A DNA stretch of 64,000 nt from CBDANO01 sp965197665 (GCA_965197665.1 CBDANO010000005.1:248001-312000); one strand, 5' to 3'; counted from the stretch's first letter, positions 33,891-43,310 are shown. The notes: a model not told the origin generated them from the sequence alone. Program-made: numbers and translations.

Positions 33891-35257
33891 ACTCTACTCC
33901 CGAATGGAAGGCCTGTTGCGGGTATGGCTCTCAAGAACAGACCGTCAAGGTACTTTTGCAAGGGCTCGATCTTGACCGTTTCTATGATCTCCCGGGCGAA
34001 GGCATGAATCAGCATGCGGCCGGCGGCTTCCCGGTCAAGGCCGCGGCTTCTCAAGTAGAACAGCGAGTCTTCGTCGATGTACCCCGCCGTCGCTCCGTGG
34101 CCGCATTGAACGTCATCGGCGTATATCAGAAGGCTGGGCTTGCTGTCTACCTCCGCTTGGTCCGAAAGCAGAAGGTTCTTGTCCGTCTGCTGAGCGTCGA
34201 CCTTTTGCGCGTCCCTGCGAACCAAGACTTCCCCGCCGAATACCGCCTTGGACTTGCCGTCTAGGATTCCCTTGAAATACAAGCGGCTTGCCGTATGGGG
34301 CTTGGCGTGATCAATGTTGATCAGGTTGTCCATGTGTTGCCTATCGGAGGTTAGGTACAAGCCGTTGAGGACACAGGAACCGCCGGGCCCGTCCAGAAGG
34401 ACTTGCAGGTCGTTTCTCGCCAATGCGGTGCCCAAAGCGAAGGAGGTAGACGCCAAACGGCTGTCGCACCCTTGGGACACCCGGGTAGCCCCCACGTGAA
34501 ACGCTTCCGGGCTTTCCGTCATCAAGCGGTAATGGTCCAAGGAAGAGGCGTCCCCTAAGTCGATCTCGGTAACGGCGTTAGTGAAGTACCTGGCTCCCGG
34601 CCAGCCTGCGTAGGTTTCCACTACGGTCAGACGGGCGTTTCGTCCGACGCTGATTAGGGTCCGAGGATGGCAGACCAAGGGCGAAGAGCCGTTGCTTGGC
34701 CCGCTGCTTGTAATGAAGAGCAAGTGTACCGCCCTGCTGGTCGAGCAACCGTCGGGCACTTCCACGAAGGCGCCGTCGCTCAGGAACGCCGTATTCAGGG
34801 CTGTAAAGCCGTCATCTTCAAAGCCGGCGTGCTTGGCCAGATGTTGTTCGACTACCCGGCCATCAGATTCGATGGCGTGAGCCAAGCTGGATACTCGAAT
34901 GCCGCCCAGAGAATCCGGGCCCGTAGACAAGCTCTTGGAAAATATCCCGTTCACGAAAACCAAGGTGGCCCAGTCAGCCTCCACTGGGGCAAGGTCCCGG
35001 AGCTCCGAGGCTTGAACTTCTGGGGCTTGATCACGATGAAGGGCGTGGGTGAAAGCGGTTTTGGCTATAGGGCCGACGTTGGTGTACTTCCACTTTTCGT
35101 TGCCGCGCCGGGCGGTAGGAAATCCCAATCGGGAGAAACTGGACCACGCCTGGTCCGCCAACTCTGTGAGCCACGGTGGTTTCCCCGGGCCGCGGGACTC
35201 TTTAATCGCTTTGAAGTCGGCCCGGTAGTCACCGAGAATAGCAGGGGATTGAGTCAT
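33887..35257 (-). CDS. sufD: SufD, Fe-S assembly scaffold subunit
   Basis: 456 aa, right-handed beta-helix protein of the SufBC2D complex. The N-terminal region GFPTARRGNEKWKYTNVGPI is characteristic. The C-terminal region has the typical LYFKGILDGKSKAVFGGEVLV, SDQAEVDSKPSLLIYADDVQCGHGATAG and FYLRSRGLDREAAGRMLI. Start at the ATG at 35257, as the upstream GTG at 35272 has no ribosome-binding site. It ends with an ATGA overlap with sufS. It lies 21 nt after sufC. Confidence 0.95.
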   Translation of the reverse strand: MTQSPAILGDYRADFKAIKESRGPGKPPWLTELADQAWSSFSRLGFPTARRGNEKWKYTNVGPIAKTAFTHALHRDQAPEVQASELRDLAPVEADWATLVFVNGIFSKSLSTGPDSLGGIRVSSLAHAIESDGRVVEQHLAKHAGFEDDGFTALNTAFLSDGAFVEVPDGCSTSRAVHLLFITSSGPSNGSSPLVCHPRTLISVGRNARLTVVETYAGWPGARYFTNAVTEIDLGDASSLDHYRLMTESPEAFHVGATRVSQGCDSRLASTSFALGTALARNDLQVLLDGPGGSCVLNGLYLTSDRQHMDNLINIDHAKPHTASRLYFKGILDGKSKAVFGGEVLVRRDAQKVDAQQTDKNLLLSDQAEVDSKPSLLIYADDVQCGHGATAGYIDEDSLFYLRSRGLDREAAGRMLIHAFAREIIETVKIEPLQKYLDGLFLRAIPATGLPFGSRV

Positions 35258-35278
35258 AGGACGGCCTCGCACGGGCCG

Positions 35279-36070
35279 TTAGGCGCTCACGTCTACGGCT
35301 TCCCGTATCCAATCGTAGCCCTTAGCTTCCAACTCGTGAGCCAGTTCCGGCCCCCCGGACCGGACCAAGCGGCCATCGAAGAGGACGTGAACGTAGTCGG
35401 GTGTAATGTAGTTGAGAATGCGCTGGTAGTGGGTCACCAAAACAATGGCGTTGGACCGGCTCCGCAGCCGGTTGACCCCGTCGGATACTATCCTTAGAGC
35501 GTCGATGTCCAAGCCGGAATCGGTCTCGTCGAGTAGGGCCAGCTTTGGCTCCAAGACCGCCATCTGCAATATTTCGTTCCGCTTCTTCTCGCCGCCGGAG
35601 AAGCCTTCGTTCACCGCCCGCTTAATCAGGTCTGGGTCGATCTCGACCATCTTTATCTTCTCTCGCAGCAACTTGTCGAACTCCCGGGCGCCCATCTCTT
35701 CTTCACTCCGGTACGCCCGTTGAGCGTCCACCGCCGCTTTCAAGAACTGCCATGCCCTGACCCCGGGAAGTTCCAACGGGTACTGGAAGGCCAGGAAGAT
35801 TCCTTGGCGGGCGCGTATCTCAGGCTCTTGGCCCAGCAAGTCCTCCCCTTGGTAGAGGACCTGCCCGGAGGTCACCATATACTCCGCTTTACCGGCCAGC
35901 GCATTGACCAGCGTGCTTTTGCCGGAGCCGTTGGGACCCATGATGGCATGGACTTCGCCGACGTTTACGGTCAGGTCCAAGCCTTTGAGTATCTCCTGGC
36001 CTTCCACCGAGACATGCAGGTTGCTTATGGAGAGCATTGGGCCGTGTCGGCTTGGGTCGATTTCGCTCAT
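35279..36070 (-). CDS. sufC: SufC ATPase
   Basis: 263-aa ABC ATPase that drives SufBCD scaffold changes. Walker A GPNGSGKSTL, Q-loop AFQYPLELPG, ABC signature FSGGEKKRNEI and Walker B LALLDETDSGLDID are all present, with switch His in VLVTHYQR. An N-terminal 13-residue extension precedes LSISNLHVSVEG. The ATG follows the sufB stop directly, with no gap, so translation is coupled. Confidence 0.97.
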   Translation of the reverse strand: MSEIDPSRHGPMLSISNLHVSVEGQEILKGLDLTVNVGEVHAIMGPNGSGKSTLVNALAGKAEYMVTSGQVLYQGEDLLGQEPEIRARQGIFLAFQYPLELPGVRAWQFLKAAVDAQRAYRSEEEMGAREFDKLLREKIKMVEIDPDLIKRAVNEGFSGGEKKRNEILQMAVLEPKLALLDETDSGLDIDALRIVSDGVNRLRSRSNAIVLVTHYQRILNYITPDYVHVLFDGRLVRSGGPELAHELEAKGYDWIREAVDVSA

Positions 36071-37540
36071 CTAACCTACCGACCCTTCCAGACTAACCTT
36101 CAGCAGCTGGCCGGCTTCCATGGCGAACTCGAAGGGCAACTCTTGGAAGATGCTGCGGCAAAACCCGTTGATGATCATGTAGTGGGCGTCTTCCATCGAG
36201 ATGCCCCGCTGCTGGCAGTAAAACAACTGCTCGTCGTTCACCTTGGAGGTCGATGCCTCGTGCTCTACTTGGGCGGTGGGGTTGCGGACTTCGATGTAAG
36301 GCACCGTGTGGGCGCCGCATTGGTCCCCCACGAGCAACGAATCGCACTGGGTGAAGTTCTTGGCGTTGGTCGCTGAGGAGTTGATCTTTACCAATCCCCG
36401 GTAGGTGCCGTTGCCGTGCCCCGCCGAGATGCCCTTGGCCACGATGGTGCTCTTGGTGTTCTTTCCCAAGTGGATCATCTTGGTGCCGGTGTCCGCTTGC
36501 TGGTAGTTGTTGACCAAAGCCACGGAGTAGAACTCGCCGACCGAGTTGTCTCCCTTGAGGATCACGCTGGGGTACTTCCAGGTGATTGCCGATCCCGTTT
36601 CGACCTGAGTCCAAGATATCTTGGAATTGCGGCCTTGGGCTTTCCCCCGCTTGGTAACGAAGTTATACACCCCGCCCTTTCCGTCTCGGTCCCCGGGGAA
36701 CCAGTTCTGGAGGGTCGAATATTTGATTTCGGCGTCATCCAGGGCCACCAGCTCCACTACGGCGGCATGCAACTGGTGGGACTTCCTGGCCGGAGCGGTG
36801 CAGCCTTCCAAGTAGCTGACATAGCTGCCCTTATCGGCGATGATGAGAGTTCGTTCGAATTGACCGGAGTCGGCCTGATTGATGCGGAAATAGGTCATCA
36901 ACTCAATAGGGCACCGCACGCCGGGCGGTATATACGCAAAGGACCCGTCGCTGAAGACCGCCGAGTTCAGGCCCGCGTAGAAGTTGTCGGCGTAGGGCAC
37001 CACCGAACCCAGATACTTCTTTACCAGGTCGGGATGTTTTTGAATGGCCTCGCTCATGGAGCAGAAGATGATCCCGGCCTTCTCCAAAGTATCTTGGTAC
37101 GTAGTGGCGACCGACACGCTGTCCAAGACCGCATCCACCGCCACCCCGGCCAGCCGCTCTCGCTCCGCCAGCGGGATGCCCAGCTTGTCGAAGGCCTCCA
37201 AGACCTCCGGGTCCACCTCGTCCAGGCTCTTTGGCCCGTCCTCGGCGGACGAAGGGGCGGCGTAGTAAATAATGTCCTGGTAGTCGATGGGCGAATATTC
37301 AATGTTGGCCCACTTGGGCTCTTGGCGGCCCATCTTCAACCACTGCCGGTAGGCCTTGAACCGCCACTCCAGCATCCAATCCGGCTCGCTCTTCTTTAGA
37401 GAGATGAGCCGGATGATGTCTTCGTTCAGTCCTTTGGGCGCGACATCGACGTCGATGTCTATGGTGAATCCCCACTTGTAATCGGTGTCCAGGTCATCGG
37501 ACGTTGTCGCCGTCCTGGATATGACCTTAGGCGTAGCCAT
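36071..37540 (-). CDS. sufB: SufB, Fe-S assembly scaffold subunit
   Basis: 489 aa, the scaffold on which the cluster is built. Recognisable blocks: MLEWRFKAYRQWLKMG, GVRCPIELMTYFRIN, YVSYLEGCTAPARKSHQLHA, FVTKRGKAQGRNSKISWTQV, AHTVPYIEV and STSKVNDEQLFYCQQRGI. Start at the ATG at 37540 (MATPKVISR); a TTG at 37546 is less likely. It is the first gene of the operon. An Rrf2/IscR-type palindrome lies about 105 nt upstream, consistent with Fe-S or oxidative-stress control. Confidence 0.97.
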   Translation of the reverse strand: MATPKVISRTATTSDDLDTDYKWGFTIDIDVDVAPKGLNEDIIRLISLKKSEPDWMLEWRFKAYRQWLKMGRQEPKWANIEYSPIDYQDIIYYAAPSSAEDGPKSLDEVDPEVLEAFDKLGIPLAERERLAGVAVDAVLDSVSVATTYQDTLEKAGIIFCSMSEAIQKHPDLVKKYLGSVVPYADNFYAGLNSAVFSDGSFAYIPPGVRCPIELMTYFRINQADSGQFERTLIIADKGSYVSYLEGCTAPARKSHQLHAAVVELVALDDAEIKYSTLQNWFPGDRDGKGGVYNFVTKRGKAQGRNSKISWTQVETGSAITWKYPSVILKGDNSVGEFYSVALVNNYQQADTGTKMIHLGKNTKSTIVAKGISAGHGNGTYRGLVKINSSATNAKNFTQCDSLLVGDQCGAHTVPYIEVRNPTAQVEHEASTSKVNDEQLFYCQQRGISMEDAHYMIINGFCRSIFQELPFEFAMEAGQLLKVSLEGSVG

Positions 37541-37646
37541 TAACAACCCCCAACGAGCTATTGCGGTGAGCTTGGCGGAGAGTGGCTGCCCCCGTTTTGC
37601 GCCTCAACGCGGGGCGTGCGCGAGCTTAACAGAAACATCAGAAATA

Positions 37647-37671
37647 ATTGTTGACCAATTTAGTCAACAAT
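37647..37671. promoter_or_regulatory. Rrf2/IscR-like operator upstream of suf
   Basis: ATTGTTGAC at 37647-37655 and its exact complement GTCAACAAT at 37663-37671 are separated by 7 nt. The core GACC-AATTT-AGTC agrees with the published IscR type 1 pattern (GACT-RWWWY-AGTC) except for one base. It lies between divergent sufB and tatD. The left arm can serve as a TTGACC or TTGACT -35 element in either direction. No regulator gene is in the window. Confidence 0.6.
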
Positions 37672-37844
37672 AATGCTATCACCGGTGCGGATTGCTGTCA
37701 ACGATTTTCGCAACCGCCGCCCTTCGAGGGGGGCTTCCCCAATATACCCAAAGGATAAGAGCAAAAGAACGGTCGAGCAATGCCGGCCGCAGTGGGACAC
37801 TTGGGTAGACTCATGGATGGAGCATGATTCCAAGGCGCCCCAGG

Positions 37845-37873
37845 TTGACTGGCATGAGGCCCGATAGTATAAC
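37845..37873 (+). promoter_or_regulatory. Strong promoter for the TatD gene
   Basis: TTGACT and TATAAC are separated by exactly 17 nt. Transcription would start near 37880, about 30 nt before the GTG start of the TatD family gene. Confidence 0.72.
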
Positions 37874-37909
37874 ATTGGCTAATCAAACCACAGGATCGCA
37901 CCTGAGCCC

Positions 37910-38704
37910 GTGTTAGCCGACTGCCACACTCACTTAGACCAGTACCCGCCGGCGGAGGTCCCGGAAATTCTGCAACGGGCCGGCGACGCCGAAGTTGGCT
38001 TGGTCATTTGCGCCGGTACCACCGCCGAGTCCAGCCAAGCGTGCGTCAAGATGGCCCAAGCATACCAGGCCATCCACGCCGGCGTCGGCATTCACCCCAT
38101 GGAAGCCCATCAACCCTTGGAGCAAGACACTTACGCCCAACTGGAGGGTTTGGCCAAAGGAAATCCCAAGGTGGTATGCGTAAGTGAGGTGGGCTTGGAC
38201 TTTCTTCCCTCCTCGCCGGACCGCCGGGTCCAGTTCCAGGTTTTTCGAGAGCAGATTCGGTTGGCCGTCGATTTAGGTTTGCCCATCATCTTCCACTCCC
38301 GGGAGTCCCACCCCGAAGTGCTGCGGACGTTACGGGAGGAGGGCGCCGGCGAAGTGGGCGGAGCGATGCACTATTTTCAGGGTGACGAAACGACGGCCCG
38401 GGAGGCCATTGACTGCGGTTTCTTCATTTCCCTGGCCCGCCCGCTGCTCCGTCTTCCCGAGCTGCAGGAAACGGTCAAGGCGGTCCCGTTGGACCACATC
38501 GTTTTGGAGACCGACGCGGCGCCCCAGCCCTTTAAGAAGTACCGCTCCAACTGGACCGAGCCGCACCACACTCGAGCCGTGGCCCAGCAGCTAGCCGACC
38601 TTAAAGGCATTACCCTCGAAGAAGTCGCCGAAGTGACCACACGAAACCTCATCGGCATGTTGGGTCTACCTAGCTCGACTGAGTCTGAATGGGTGTTTCA
38701 ATAG
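37910..38704 (+). CDS. TatD family metal-dependent hydrolase (DNase)
   Basis: 264 aa, TIM-barrel amidohydrolase-type enzyme. Metal-binding motifs are CHTHLDQ (residues 5-11), GIHPMEA, SEVGLDF, IFHSRES, HYFQGDE and LETDAAPQPF. Family members are 3'-5' DNases or D-aminoacyl-tRNA deacylase-like enzymes, and the exact substrate is not set. GTG start (VLADCHTH) and a very good promoter 37 nt upstream. The final residues after GMLGLP are variable. Downstream follows a 600-nt gene-free stretch. Confidence 0.93.
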   Translation: MLADCHTHLDQYPPAEVPEILQRAGDAEVGLVICAGTTAESSQACVKMAQAYQAIHAGVGIHPMEAHQPLEQDTYAQLEGLAKGNPKVVCVSEVGLDFLPSSPDRRVQFQVFREQIRLAVDLGLPIIFHSRESHPEVLRTLREEGAGEVGGAMHYFQGDETTAREAIDCGFFISLARPLLRLPELQETVKAVPLDHIVLETDAAPQPFKKYRSNWTEPHHTRAVAQQLADLKGITLEEVAEVTTRNLIGMLGLPSSTESEWVFQ

Positions 38705-38793
38705 TCCCTTCTCCCTGGGCAGAAGGTTAGGACGATGGGAAAGGTCTGAAGGCAACCGAGATGGTCCGCGGCAAATTGGCACAACCTGGCGCC

Positions 38794-38822
38794 GTAGGGG
38801 CGGGTTTGAAACCCGCCCCTAC
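38794..38822. repeat. REP-like palindrome, copy 1
   Basis: GTAGGGGCGGGTTT, one G, then its exact complement: a 29-nt palindrome with perfect 14-bp arms. Related copies sharing the core GGTTTGAAACC occur at 42238 and 60898. Confidence 0.85.
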
Positions 38823-38892
38823 ACGTCCAATTATCACTACGGGACGGTTGCGCCGGTCCGTTTTGGCCGCGTCGGGAATTGCCCTCACCCTG

Positions 38893-38922
38893 CCCTCTCC
38901 CAAGTAGGAGAGGGAACTTTTT
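38893..38922 (+). terminator. Intrinsic terminator or repeat hairpin downstream of tatD
   Basis: CCCTCTCC and GGAGAGGG form an 8-bp stem around CAAGTA, followed by AAC and TTTTT. The wider CCCTCACCCTGCCCTCTCC motif is a dispersed repeat form seen in several bacterial genomes, so it may be repeat-derived. Confidence 0.6.
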
Positions 38923-39300
38923 CAACACCACCTTAATGGTCTGTGACCGGTCACTGGCCGTCGGCCACTCCCATAGGGGACCGGGAGGTTTTCAGCCCCA
39001 TGACCGATTCATTCCCTATTCGTTCCAACGAAAAAACAAATCCAGCCCCACGCCGCGGCGACCTCCACTCAGCCTCTTGCAACTCTCAATGCTTGACGCC
39101 CAAACCCGCTCCAGTGGGGTTGCCCCTATGGCTCACCCGACCGAAAGCCGAAAGGGATTAAGGAGGATTTCCTTGCTTCCCTACGGCGTACACTCCAACT
39201 CTGAACACTCACGCCCTTTATCAGGGATTGAGACCGGCCTCTGCCGATGTTAACATTAGCTGACCCCCAAGTTAGGCATTCCGCCACGGAGAGATAACCT

Positions 39301-39894
39301 ATGTTCCCTGATCAATGCCACCTTGCCCTGAAGGAGTGGGCAGTGACGGTCCGGGCTTTAGCCCAGGGATGGCAAGTCCTGCTATTGCGCAAGGGGGGCA
39401 TCCACGAGCCGGGGAAAGACTTTCGCGTCATACATCCTGAGTTCCTGCTCTACCCCACTTATGAACACCAGAGAGAGGACCTGCTGAAGAGTGAGCATGA
39501 GGCCGCCCTCCGCCGCGTCCTGGAAGAGCCAAGGCAAGAAGGCCACATCACATTCACCCACTGGGCTAAGGTGGAAGAAACCATTGAGGTTTCCCGGCAA
39601 GAGGAAGTGGACGACCTATCCCCCCACTATATTTGGACCGCCGCCTACGCTCAATCACGTCTGCGATGGAAACCCATGCTGCCTTTGTCGGTAATGCTGA
39701 TGCGGGTCTACCAACTGGAGCAGCCGGTCAGCGTCCCGTTCCAGCCCGAGTACCGCGGTTGCGCTTCTTGGGTGGAGGTCCTCGACCAAGTGCCCCTAGG
39801 GAGCGTGCAGCCCGTCTTGGGGGACGAGGAATTCCGGCGGCGGGTGGATGAGATCAAAGACTGCCTGGGCAAAGAGAGGTTATTGTCCAGATGA
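39301..39894 (+). CDS. DUF1802 family protein
   Basis: 197-aa conserved hypothetical. The start of the family is clear: ALKEWAVTVRALAQGWQVLLLRKGGI followed by FRVIHPEFLLYPTYEHQ. Residues in this block are conserved across members, but the function is unknown. GGAGAG lies 7 nt before the ATG. Its stop overlaps the next start (ATGA), coupling it to an aldo/keto reductase. The coupling may mean a shared pathway; no more can be said. Confidence 0.87.
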   Translation: MFPDQCHLALKEWAVTVRALAQGWQVLLLRKGGIHEPGKDFRVIHPEFLLYPTYEHQREDLLKSEHEAALRRVLEEPRQEGHITFTHWAKVEETIEVSRQEEVDDLSPHYIWTAAYAQSRLRWKPMLPLSVMLMRVYQLEQPVSVPFQPEYRGCASWVEVLDQVPLGSVQPVLGDEEFRRRVDEIKDCLGKERLLSR

Positions 39895-40895
39895 AATACC
39901 GACAGTTGCCCCGAACGGAGTTGTTGTTGCCTGAGATCGGATTCGGAGTTTGGACCGTAGCCACTAGCTGGTGGGGGAACATCCCCGAAAACGAGCAGGC
40001 CGCGCTGCTGGAGAATGCGCTGGAGTTGGGCGTGACCTTTTTCGACACCGCCGACACCTACGGCCAAGGATACGGCGAAGAGGTCTTGGCCAAGGTTTTG
40101 GGCTACCGCCGCAATGAAATAATAATCGCCACCAAGTTTGGCTACGACTTCTACGACAATACCCCCAGGGAAGGCCACAAAGAGCGGCCGCAAAGGTTCG
40201 ACCGGGAGTTTGTTACTTTCGCTTGCGAGCAAAGTCTGCACCGCTTGAACACCGACTACATAGACCTCTACCAAATCCACAACCCTCGGATAGACGCCTT
40301 GGAGCGGGATGAGTTATTCGAGACCTTGGAGCAACTCCGGTTCGACGGTAAAATTCGCTATTTCGGCGTGGCTCTGGGCCCGGACATCGGCTGGTTTGAA
40401 GAGGGCGAGGCCTCGATGCGCCAGCGTAGCGTCGACAGCCTACAAATCATCTACAGCATTCTCGAGCAGGAGCCGGCACGGGACTTCTTCCCTATCGCGG
40501 AGGACGAGAACGTGGGTCTGCTCTCCCGGGTGCCCCACGCCTCCGAGGTGCTCACCGGCAAGTTCACCGAGCCGCCGGCCTTCGATGAGAGCGACCACCG
40601 GGCCCACCGGAAGGCGGAATGGATGCGGGAAGCCTTGGCCAAGGCTGATCGAGTAAAGTTCCTAGCCGGTGAGAGCACGGGGCGTTCCATGAGCCAGGCC
40701 GCCATAAAATTCTGTCTCGCCAAGCCGTCCATCGTCTCGGTGCTGCCCAACTTCACCAACTTGGACGAGCTTCGGGAGTACACGTCGGCCCCGGAGACCC
40801 CGGACCTGACCGGTGAAGAGTCATCCCGTTTGGATGACCTCTGGGAACACGGGTTCGACTTGGCGGAAGCCGCTCCCCAGTTCCGAGAAATCTAG
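39891..40895 (+). CDS. Aldo/keto reductase
   Basis: 334-aa NAD(P)H-dependent oxidoreductase with a TIM barrel. The catalytic tetrad is visible: Asp52 and Tyr57 in FDTADTYGQG, Lys82 in IIATKFGYDF, and His in DLYQIHNPR. The nucleotide-binding C-terminal part has IKFCLAKPSIVSVLPNFTN and DELREYTSAPETPDL. It belongs to the YajO/oxidoreductase-type subfamily; the carbonyl substrate is unknown. ATGA overlap with DUF1802. Followed by a 190-nt gap without features before the convergent SDR gene. Confidence 0.93.
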   Translation: MKYRQLPRTELLLPEIGFGVWTVATSWWGNIPENEQAALLENALELGVTFFDTADTYGQGYGEEVLAKVLGYRRNEIIIATKFGYDFYDNTPREGHKERPQRFDREFVTFACEQSLHRLNTDYIDLYQIHNPRIDALERDELFETLEQLRFDGKIRYFGVALGPDIGWFEEGEASMRQRSVDSLQIIYSILEQEPARDFFPIAEDENVGLLSRVPHASEVLTGKFTEPPAFDESDHRAHRKAEWMREALAKADRVKFLAGESTGRSMSQAAIKFCLAKPSIVSVLPNFTNLDELREYTSAPETPDLTGEESSRLDDLWEHGFDLAEAAPQFREI

Positions 40896-41085
40896 ACCGG
40901 AGGCTGCCCGCAGTCCAAGCTCGGCCGGGTCCGAGCCTTCAACCCTCCACCGGCTCTAATGCTTTAGCTTACGATTTGGTTGCCGAGCAGTCTCAGCCTC
41001 TATTGAATCCGTGGCGAATCCGTTGCTGACCGCGCCGCCGCGCCGGGGTCGGTGTCGATAACCAATCGGCTGCTATCGCCTGACT

Positions 41086-42060
41086 TCACTCGGGGTCTAC
41101 GTGCAAAACTCGAGAGTTAGCGAAGGAAGACAGGGTCTCCAGCGCGGTGTACCGGAACCTATATCCGGTGGCCTGCCTGAGGCCGCTAGTATCTACGACT
41201 ATCGGGTATCTCACTAGGTCCAATTCGGGCGCGGTCGAGTCGCGCTGTATCCTCAATCCCCAAGTCAAGTCGACCAGAGCATAAGCCAGGGGCGGCGGCA
41301 GGTTGAGCAGCCACTTGTCCACGATCTTGGCTAGCTCGTAGTAGAACACCACCCCTTCTCCGGCCACGTTATACACCCCGGGGATCTCTTCAGCGATGAC
41401 TATCGCCAGCACCCTGGCTAGGTCCTCTTCGTACACGAGTTGCATTGCCGGGTTATCGGCCGTGACCCCAAGCAATACGGGGCGGAAGAAGGCCTTGGTA
41501 ACTGAATTGTCGGCGTGGGGCCCCAATACGACGCAGCAACGCAAGATGGTGACCTTTATATCGTCATACTGCTCGTTGAATTCTTGGATCATCCTCTCGG
41601 ATAAGAACTTATCATACCCGTAGGGAAAGTCGGGAAGAGGCCGCAGCGGCGATTTGTCGGTCAAGGGTATGGGATTATCCCGGTGAGGTCCGTAAACGGT
41701 GTGGGAGCTCAAGTAGATGAAGTGGCCCACCCCCGACTTGACGCAAGACTCCAATACAGCCTTCAGGGAATCCAGATTAGCTTTCCGTATCGCCGCAACT
41801 TCCCTCTGGTTGCGTCCTCTGCCGGCGATGAACGCCAAGTGTACCAAGGAGGTGACCTCGTGGTGGATGAGCGTGTCGTCGATGTGTTCCGCGATATCCC
41901 GCCGGTAGGCGGCAACATTGTGAACTGGGAACGACAAGGGTTTCCGGTCGATGGCTACCAGCTTGCGCTGGCCCCCGGCATCCTCCAAGTACTGAAGCAA
42001 CCGGGCGCCGACGTAACCCGCGGCTCCGGTGACGGCTACTACTCTCTCGTTTTCCGCCAT
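41086..42060 (-). CDS. NAD-dependent epimerase/dehydratase (extended SDR)
   Basis: 324 aa. Rossmann motif VTGAAGYVGARLLQYL (TGxxGxxG) at the N-terminus and a catalytic Tyr/Lys in YGYDKFLSE (about residues 150-155), with YLSSHTVYG preceding. The C-terminal part lacks a clear sugar-nucleotide signature, so it could be an epimerase, a reductase or a 3-beta-HSD-like enzyme. It lies near the hopanoid operon on the same strand but 325 nt from its last gene, with a REP element between. Confidence 0.88.
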   Translation of the reverse strand: MAENERVVAVTGAAGYVGARLLQYLEDAGGQRKLVAIDRKPLSFPVHNVAAYRRDIAEHIDDTLIHHEVTSLVHLAFIAGRGRNQREVAAIRKANLDSLKAVLESCVKSGVGHFIYLSSHTVYGPHRDNPIPLTDKSPLRPLPDFPYGYDKFLSERMIQEFNEQYDDIKVTILRCCVVLGPHADNSVTKAFFRPVLLGVTADNPAMQLVYEEDLARVLAIVIAEEIPGVYNVAGEGVVFYYELAKIVDKWLLNLPPPLAYALVDLTWGLRIQRDSTAPELDLVRYPIVVDTSGLRQATGYRFRYTALETLSSFANSRVLHVDPE

Positions 42061-42385
42061 GGTCTATCTGGCCCTTATAGCCCCCTGGACTCCTTTCGCC
42101 GGAACCCGCCGCTTTCCAGCCTAGCGCAAAGCCCAGCCCCTACCGGAGGGGCCTATGCTCCCGGCAATCCCCCATGCCGCTCGAACCCGGCCCCCCCAAG
42201 AACAAATCCGGTATTCCCCGACGAACCACGCCAAAACGTAGGGGCCGGTTTGAAACCGGCTCTCCCCAAAGAACGAAAACGGCATCTTCACGGCAATGAC
42301 CATCTAAACACGCCGGCGGGCCTAGACGCCGGGTTGGCAACGGCGAAACTCCTGATGGGGCGGCCTTGCGCCCGGGGTTGGTTGG
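42061..42385. other. Intergenic region with a REP-like element
   Basis: No gene is seen. The REP-like palindrome copy 2 occupies 42238-42267. A short GCCCCT/AGGGGC hairpin lies at 42136-42152. Confidence 0.55.
42238..42267. repeat. REP-like palindrome, copy 2
   Basis: GTAGGGGCCGGTTTG followed by AAACCGGCTCTCCCC; the inner arms pair exactly and the outer arms are partly degenerate. It shares the GGTTTGAAACC core with the copy at 38794. Confidence 0.75.
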
Positions 42386-43252
42386 CTACCGGCCCCGCAA
42401 CGGAAGCACGGTCCCAACCCAAGTCTGCGCGGTGACCCGGACCTTCTTCCCCGTGCTTAGTGATACCCGGTGGTTGAGAACATCGTAATCAACATCCTCG
42501 ATCCCTTGCAGTACTTTGCGATATAGCTGCCCAAGCACCGCCGGACAGGCCCGGGAGCGTCTGGACAGGTAGGGCAGCAATTGAAACCCACTACGGAAAT
42601 AACCTTTGGCCCGCTCCGCCTGAAAGCGCATCAACCCTATGAACGCGTCGTTAACCAAGCCGGCCCGCAGTTCCTCCTCTGAGTAGCCAAACCGGGCGAT
42701 CTCTTCCTGAGGCAAATAAATGCGGTCGTACTCCAGGTCCTCCTTGACGTCCCGGGCAACATTGGTCAACTGCATAGCTAGGCCCAAATCAATGGCGTGG
42801 TCCTTGGCCTTGGAATCCTTGTACCCGAATATTTGCATGCAGATCAACCCCACTACCGACGCGACTTGATAGCAGTAGTTGCGTAGCTCTTCGAAGTCTT
42901 GGTAGCGGTCCTTGACTAGGTCGCTTTCGACACCGGCCAGCACTTGGCGAAAGTATTCCTCGGGGATGTCGAACCGCTCCGCCACGTCCGCTAGGGCCGC
43001 AAATACGGGCCCGCCGGCGCGGCCGGCGTAGGTCAGCCGCAACGACTCCTCGAGCTCCCTCAACGCGGTGAGCTTTTCCTGCGCCGAAGCCGCTCTATCT
43101 ACGGAATCGTCGCAGTACCGGCAAAAAGCGTATGCCACGTATATGGCTCGACGTTGCGCGGCGGGGAGAGTCAAGAAGGCGTAGTAGAAGTTCTTTGCTT
43201 CCCGGCGGGTGATGAACCGGCATTCTTCGTAAGCAAGATCCAGGGTTGTCAC
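42386..43252 (-). CDS. Squalene/phytoene synthase family (HpnD-like)
   Basis: 288 aa, head-to-head prenyltransferase. The first Asp-rich motif YCDDSVDRA (about 47-55) and the second NVARDVKEDL (about 165-174) are intact, as are FYYAFLTLP and DRIYLPQEE. In the usual hopanoid pathway HpnD makes presqualene diphosphate, HpnC hydroxysqualene and HpnE squalene; only this one is visible. It could also be a squalene synthase that completes both steps, or a phytoene synthase. It is the last gene of the hopanoid gene run, after yjbQ with a 58-nt gap. Confidence 0.88.
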   Translation of the reverse strand: MTTLDLAYEECRFITRREAKNFYYAFLTLPAAQRRAIYVAYAFCRYCDDSVDRAASAQEKLTALRELEESLRLTYAGRAGGPVFAALADVAERFDIPEEYFRQVLAGVESDLVKDRYQDFEELRNYCYQVASVVGLICMQIFGYKDSKAKDHAIDLGLAMQLTNVARDVKEDLEYDRIYLPQEEIARFGYSEEELRAGLVNDAFIGLMRFQAERAKGYFRSGFQLLPYLSRRSRACPAVLGQLYRKVLQGIEDVDYDVLNHRVSLSTGKKVRVTAQTWVGTVLPLRGR

Positions 43253-43310
43253 AGCGCGTCCCCACCCTTGAGAGACTTTAGCTAAGAGCGGCCCTTGACA
43301 GCGAGGGGTG

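Larger units (their letters stand above)
38705..39300. other. Gene-free stretch with a REP element and a terminator
   Basis: No ORF here has a ribosome-binding site together with a recognisable protein pattern. It contains the REP palindrome (38794-38822) and a CCCTCTCC/GGAGAGGG hairpin with T5 (38893-38922). The rest (38930-39290) looks non-coding or decayed. Confidence 0.55.

Noticed and set aside
37673..37867. Small ORFs in the suf-tatD divergent region
   Set aside because: They overlap promoter and operator elements on both strands and lack Shine-Dalgarno sites.
38698..38931. 77-aa - strand ORF after tatD
   Set aside because: Encoded by the REP palindrome and hairpin repeat; appears to be a chance frame.
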